In this document: positions 30,846-33,384 of the stretch, one piece after another
Position numbering within the stretch: the stretch's first letter is position 1
Layout of the letters: each line of letters opens with the position of its first letter
Assembly (NCBI GenBank): GCA_027083115.1
Contig: JALWQN010000162.1
Location: 1 to 33,384, forward strand
Reading direction: 5' to 3'
Origin: Desulfurococcales archaeon
GTDB lineage: Archaea; Thermoproteota; Thermoprotei_A; Sulfolobales; NBVN01
DNA: 33,384 nt
Made by a program: the position numbers and the translations under genes
The notes under the pieces: generated by a model
Seen by the model: only the letters and a program-made list of their open reading frames with translations
Told to the model about the DNA's origin: nothing
Databases searched by the model: none

Positions 30846-31649
30846 TTGGAGATAACTGAGGACCTCCTTAATGGATTCAGGGACTGGTTGCTTGGTGAGG
30901 GAGTGAGTGAGGGGACCGTAAAGAACTACTTAAGTCACTTAAGGAGTGTTGTGGGCCTAAGACTATGTGGTAAGGGTGACGTTAGTAAGGTTTTCGAGGG
31001 TATGGGTGGGGTGAATGATAAGACGCGTAAGGCATTCAGCAGGCTCCTGACTTATGTGGAGAGGAAGGTTGACGGGTATGATGAGCTAGTGATTAAGTTG
31101 AGGAAGGCCTTACCTAAGAGGCCTAAGTCAAGGGAAGACACTTACGTGCCTCCCGACTCACTAATTAAGGCAGTTGGTGAGGGGGTTAAGGAATTAGGCC
31201 CCCCATACGTTATGCTCTATAACGTGCTGGTATCCACGGGCTGCCGAGGTACTGAAGCCATATACCTTATTAATAATATAGGTAGGTTGAAAGCTGTTGA
31301 CTTAGGTCCTTACGTTAGGGTGCATGTCGACCTCCAGAGGGGAAGCAAGAACGAGTTCGTCATGTACCTACCGAAGGAAGTATATCAGCAGCTCAAGGAA
31401 TTCAGGCAGGGACTACCTCATGAGGACACTTTAGGGAAGGGCCTCAAGGAAGCGGGCCTAAGCATAAAGTACTTCAGGAAGTGGTGGCGTCAAACCCTCA
31501 AGAAGCTAGGCATAGATAGCGAGGATATTGAGGCATTCCAGGGTAGGGTAACAACTATTGGCGGGAGACACTATACTGACTGGATACCATTACTAGATAA
31601 TGATTACGGGAGAGTGCTCCCACACATAAAGAAATACCTGGTGTTTTAG
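30846..31649 (+). CDS. int: SSV-type tyrosine integrase (probable C-terminal fragment of a partitioned gene)
   Basis: 267 residues from TTG 30846; no ATG or ribosome site is visible. The N-terminal SAM-like core-binding domain begins ITEDLLNGFRDWLLGEGVSE. Catalytic residues: R134 (STGCRGTEAI), K168 (QRGSKNEF), K208-x-x-R211 (IKYFRKW) and Y243 (GRHYTDW). Y is 32 residues after R, one fewer than in the left enzyme. The frame is open upstream through the entire antisense of the tRNA-Val 3' half, as expected when attP is inside int. Sequence similarity to the left integrase is low outside the active site, so the two are not recent copies. Confidence 0.85.
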   Translation: MEITEDLLNGFRDWLLGEGVSEGTVKNYLSHLRSVVGLRLCGKGDVSKVFEGMGGVNDKTRKAFSRLLTYVERKVDGYDELVIKLRKALPKRPKSREDTYVPPDSLIKAVGEGVKELGPPYVMLYNVLVSTGCRGTEAIYLINNIGRLKAVDLGPYVRVHVDLQRGSKNEFVMYLPKEVYQQLKEFRQGLPHEDTLGKGLKEAGLSIKYFRKWWRQTLKKLGIDSEDIEAFQGRVTTIGGRHYTDWIPLLDNDYGRVLPHIKKYLVF

Positions 31650-32407
31650 GTCCTGCAGAAATGGCCCTCCTTTAAAGCCATAAGTAAATCCATGAATTTT
31701 TTGAAATCCTCCCTAAAGTTAGGATTGTATTCTCTAAGTATTGACTCTATCAGATCGTCTGAAGGTAAGAACTTACTCGCTTCCGATAATTTCTCACTTA
31801 TTTGGAGTCCTTCGCTCCTTAAGTATTCCCTGCACTTAGGGAGTTTTTCAATCATGTCTTTGTACGGGCGATAAACACTCATTAAGAGGTAGGGAGCCAC
31901 ATCCTTCTCTACCTCTTCATCCAAATGTGCTTCAGCCAATGCAACAACAACTAAAGTTAATAGCTTCTCGTAAGCGAAGGTTGTCATTCTACAGTAATCC
32001 TCACTCTGAAATAGGTTCATAACTTCGCTTATGTTGAAGTTAGGGGCATATCTCTTAAGAAGGAAAGCACTCTTTCTTAAGACCTCTATGGTTTCGTTAA
32101 TCCCTCCCCAACTCTTGTTTAATTCACCTAATGACTTAGCTGCCAAAAGAATAACTCCCAAACAAGTTGGTTTGTTTAGGGTTCTTTTCCTGCTTTCTTC
32201 ACCCACCACTTTCCTCATAATAAACCCATATTTCTGGAGCTTAGGTAGGACCTTCTTGAAGAACCTAGTCCTATCTCTAAAGGCCCCCTCCTCATATACT
32301 GCGTCAAATAATTTGTTAGCAGTAACCCCTTCAGGCATATTTTTGGTTAAGCTGTAAAGGATTTCTAGGACACGGAGCTCTTTATTATCCAACACCACCT
32401 TAATCAC
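31646..32407 (-). CDS. Winged-helix protein with long helical C-terminus
   Basis: About 253 residues from GTG 32407; a further GTG at 32398 and an upstream frame to 32503 exist, but the latter runs through the operator repeats and the divergent promoter. N-terminal winged helix: ELRVLEILYSLTKNMPEGVTANKLFDAVY...TRFFKKVLPKLQKYGFIMRKVVG. The remainder is all helical with no known motif. The regulator is divergent from the AbrB-like gene across a repeat-rich gap and ends 4 bp into the integrase end. No counterpart on the left. Probably a transcription factor or element maintenance protein. Confidence 0.65.
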   Translation of the reverse strand: MIKVVLDNKELRVLEILYSLTKNMPEGVTANKLFDAVYEEGAFRDRTRFFKKVLPKLQKYGFIMRKVVGEESRKRTLNKPTCLGVILLAAKSLGELNKSWGGINETIEVLRKSAFLLKRYAPNFNISEVMNLFQSEDYCRMTTFAYEKLLTLVVVALAEAHLDEEVEKDVAPYLLMSVYRPYKDMIEKLPKCREYLRSEGLQISEKLSEASKFLPSDDLIESILREYNPNFREDFKKFMDLLMALKEGHFCRT

Positions 32408-32413
32408 CAACCA

Positions 32414-32442
32414 GTATTGAATATCAATACCAGTATTGATAT
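32414..32442. promoter_or_regulatory. GTATTGA inverted and direct repeats between divergent genes
   Basis: GTATTGA-ATA-TCAATAC (32414-32430) is a palindrome with 7-bp arms, followed at once by another CAGTATTGATAT (32431-32442). They lie just upstream of the winged-helix gene start (GTG 32407) and opposite the TATA box (TTTATAAATA, 32456-32465) of the AbrB-like gene. Likely operator for the winged-helix protein. Confidence 0.6.
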
Positions 32443-32488
32443 ATCCTACTACTACTTTATAAATATTTATGCTGAGGTAGGAAAGGGT

Positions 32489-32697
32489 ATGATAAAACGT
32501 CACTCGAGGTAATCGCTACTTTCAAGGTTGGGCCTAGAAAGATTACGCGCGTCGGCGGGACCCCAGCAGTTTACTTACCGCGGGAATTCCTGCAATATAG
32601 GGGCATGAAGGCCCTAATTACCATAGAAATTCTGAACGAAACAGAAAGCGACCCACAGAATGAGAATGAGGAGAGGAATGTGAAGGTAATCATGTGA
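32489..32697 (+). pseudogene. AbrB-like small protein gene with a single-base frameshift (paralogue of 2599-2784)
   Basis: The coding frame TSLEVIATFKVGPRKITRV...PAVYLPREFLQYRGMKALITIEIL...VKVIM runs to TGA 32697 and is clearly related to the left protein. It has no start codon in its own frame. ATG 32489 lies about 28 bp after TTTATAAATA, the right spacing for a leaderless message, but its frame stops after seven codons (MIKRHSR). One extra A in the A4 run at 32494-32497 joins ATG ATA AAA to the conserved frame and gives a 69-residue protein. Either an assembly indel or a real lesion. Confidence 0.65.
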
Positions 32698-32786
32698 TGC
32701 CAGAATAAAAGAATTTATTCAAAAAGGAGGGGAGTAAGTTGGTGGTTCAAGAACATAACTACTTCATGCCTCAAAAACACTACCTA

Positions 32787-33008
32787 TTAAGGTTTATAGA
32801 AGAAAACTCCTTTAACTCTCTTGCCGTCAACTTCAGCCTCAAGCAGTTTGGCGAGGATAGGATCTCCTGGATTTATTCGGAGCTCTTCAGCAAGGGCTTT
32901 AGGTATGGTTACGGCTATGGAGAAGCTCTCACCTGCTCCCTTCTTCTTTGTGGCCGTAACATGGTAGAGTGGCTTAAGCTTCCTTCCCTTAGATCTTTCT
33001 TCAGGCAT
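32787..33008 (-). CDS. AbrB/SpoVT-type DNA-binding regulator of the right element
   Basis: 73 residues. Swapped-hairpin core AGESFSIAVTIPKALAEELRINPGDPILAKLLEAEVDGKRVKGVFFYKP, with a basic N-terminus. Homologous to the left regulator at 1176-1406 (IPK.(I/L)AEE, G(D/E)...V.GKRVKG, (F/Y)YYKP/RP). Divergent from the 84-residue gene across three palindromic sites. A plus-strand frame over the same bases (32739-33128) was rejected because it shows no family resemblance. Confidence 0.8.
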   Translation of the reverse strand: MPEERSKGRKLKPLYHVTATKKKGAGESFSIAVTIPKALAEELRINPGDPILAKLLEAEVDGKRVKGVFFYKP

Positions 33009-33022
33009 AAAGCACTCCCAAT

Positions 33023-33116
33023 ACTAATAGTGCTATTTAGAATAAAAAACACTAGTAGCACTATTAGTATTATTAGGCAAACATTTATTAACTATGTAAC
33101 TAATAGCACTATTGGT
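33023..33116. promoter_or_regulatory. Three 18-bp palindromic operators in the divergent promoter
   Basis: ACTAATAGTGCTATTTAG (33023-33040), ACTAGTAGCACTATTAGT (33051-33068) and ACTAATAGCACTATTGGT (33099-33116) share the inverted-repeat pattern ACTA(A/G)TAG-NN-CTATTAGT. Centres are 28 and 48 bp apart. TATA-like A/T stretches lie between (AAAACA, TTTATTAA). Positioned as in the left element but with a different site. Confidence 0.7.
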
Positions 33117-33124
33117 GAAATAAA

Positions 33125-33379
33125 ATGAGTGGAATAGTTCGCCTGAAGGAGTTGGAGCCTATTCTGAATGAGATTAAGAGGGCTATCCTCAAAGTCAAAC
33201 CACTAATAACTAAAGAGGAATGGGAATCGAATGTTAGGCCTACTGCAGAGCAGCTTCTAGGTGGAATTGTGAGTGCATATCTTGACGCCCACTTACCTAG
33301 TTACGAAATAATGGAGACTCTCGCAACTGAGGAAGCACAGAGAGAAATCTCCATGAACGAGGAGGAGAGAGATGAGTAA
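33125..33379 (+). CDS. Conserved small element protein (paralogue of 775-1065)
   Basis: 84 residues. Core VRLKELEPILNEIKRAILKVKPLITKEEWESNVRPTAEQLLGGIVSAYLDAHLPSYEIM aligns with the left protein over its whole length apart from the acidic tail (REISMNEEERDE). ATG start with GGTGAAAT just upstream. Divergent from the AbrB gene. Function unknown; conserved in both elements. Confidence 0.75.
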   Translation: MSGIVRLKELEPILNEIKRAILKVKPLITKEEWESNVRPTAEQLLGGIVSAYLDAHLPSYEIMETLATEEAQREISMNEEERDE

Positions 33380-33384
33380 GGCAT
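33372..33384 (+). CDS. Start of a further element gene, cut by the window edge
   Basis: ATG 33372 follows GGAGGAGAGAG and overlaps the preceding stop; only MSKA is visible. On the left the equivalent place is taken by the 93-residue gene (484-765). Too short to classify. Confidence 0.3.

Noticed and set aside
32739..33128. 129-codon plus-strand frame with a good ribosome site (GGAGGGG)
   Set aside because: It is antisense to the right AbrB gene, which has a homologue; the translated product has no coherent domain look and crosses all three operators.
1..33384. CRISPR arrays or insertion-sequence transposases
   Set aside because: No regularly spaced direct repeats of CRISPR size and no transposase-like protein were seen.

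Overview
The window looks like a piece of a hyperthermophilic crenarchaeal (Thermoproteota) chromosome, most likely from the Desulfurococcales/Acidilobales side. The evidence is L13e and L40e ribosomal proteins, archaeal Hjc, Orc1/Cdc6, RFC small and large subunits, a DGGGP synthase-like UbiA enzyme, an archaeal-type dUTPase, a pyruvoyl-dependent decarboxylase, tRNA genes with encoded CCA and an intron, and many GTG/TTG starts. Naming a genus would be a guess.

Layout. (1) About 1-3780 is the inner end of an integrated virus/plasmid-like element. It holds small operonic genes, an AbrB-type regulator with palindromic operators, a large two-anchor membrane protein, a second AbrB-like protein, a 44-residue membrane peptide and an SSV-type tyrosine integrase. 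The integrase abuts the 5' half of a tRNA-Val (CAC loop, 3782-3821). (2) About 3821-30735 is ordinary chromosome: hjc; stomatin plus NfeD; DUF763; a minus-strand lipid/DNA-maintenance operon (dUTPase, Fe-S HhH-like protein, small winged helix, UbiA); a pyruvoyl decarboxylase; a geranylgeranyl-reductase-like flavoprotein; L13e; a tRNA thiolase; a nucleoside phosphorylase; orc1/cdc6 with a winged-helix gene; rfcL and an intein-containing rfcS; a TRAM protein; an operon of three unknown genes with pth2 and truD; a Zn/KH protein; L40e; a nucleotidyltransferase; intron-containing tRNA-Cys(GCA); a frameshifted membrane-protein gene; two radical-SAM genes in tandem; two membrane proteins; and a methyltransferase. 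(3) About 30735-33384 is the inner end of a second element. It starts at the 3' half of a tRNA-Val (GAC loop) and continues with an SSV-type integrase, a winged-helix protein, a frameshifted AbrB-like gene, an AbrB regulator with three palindromic operators, and a homologue of the left element's 96-residue protein.

The two elements are homologous, gene for gene in part, and lie as mirror images pointing away from the chromosomal block. Each integrase gene starts right at a tRNA-Val half, keeps an open frame back through that half, and is the length expected of the C-terminal fragment of a split SSV-type integrase. A 14-bp motif with the palindromic core ACGCGT lies exactly 6 bp from the anticodon loop at both junctions, in inverted orientation.

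Two genes (24746-25140 and 32489-32697) each need one extra A/T in a short homopolymer to read through. This points either to indel errors in the assembly or to recent inactivation.
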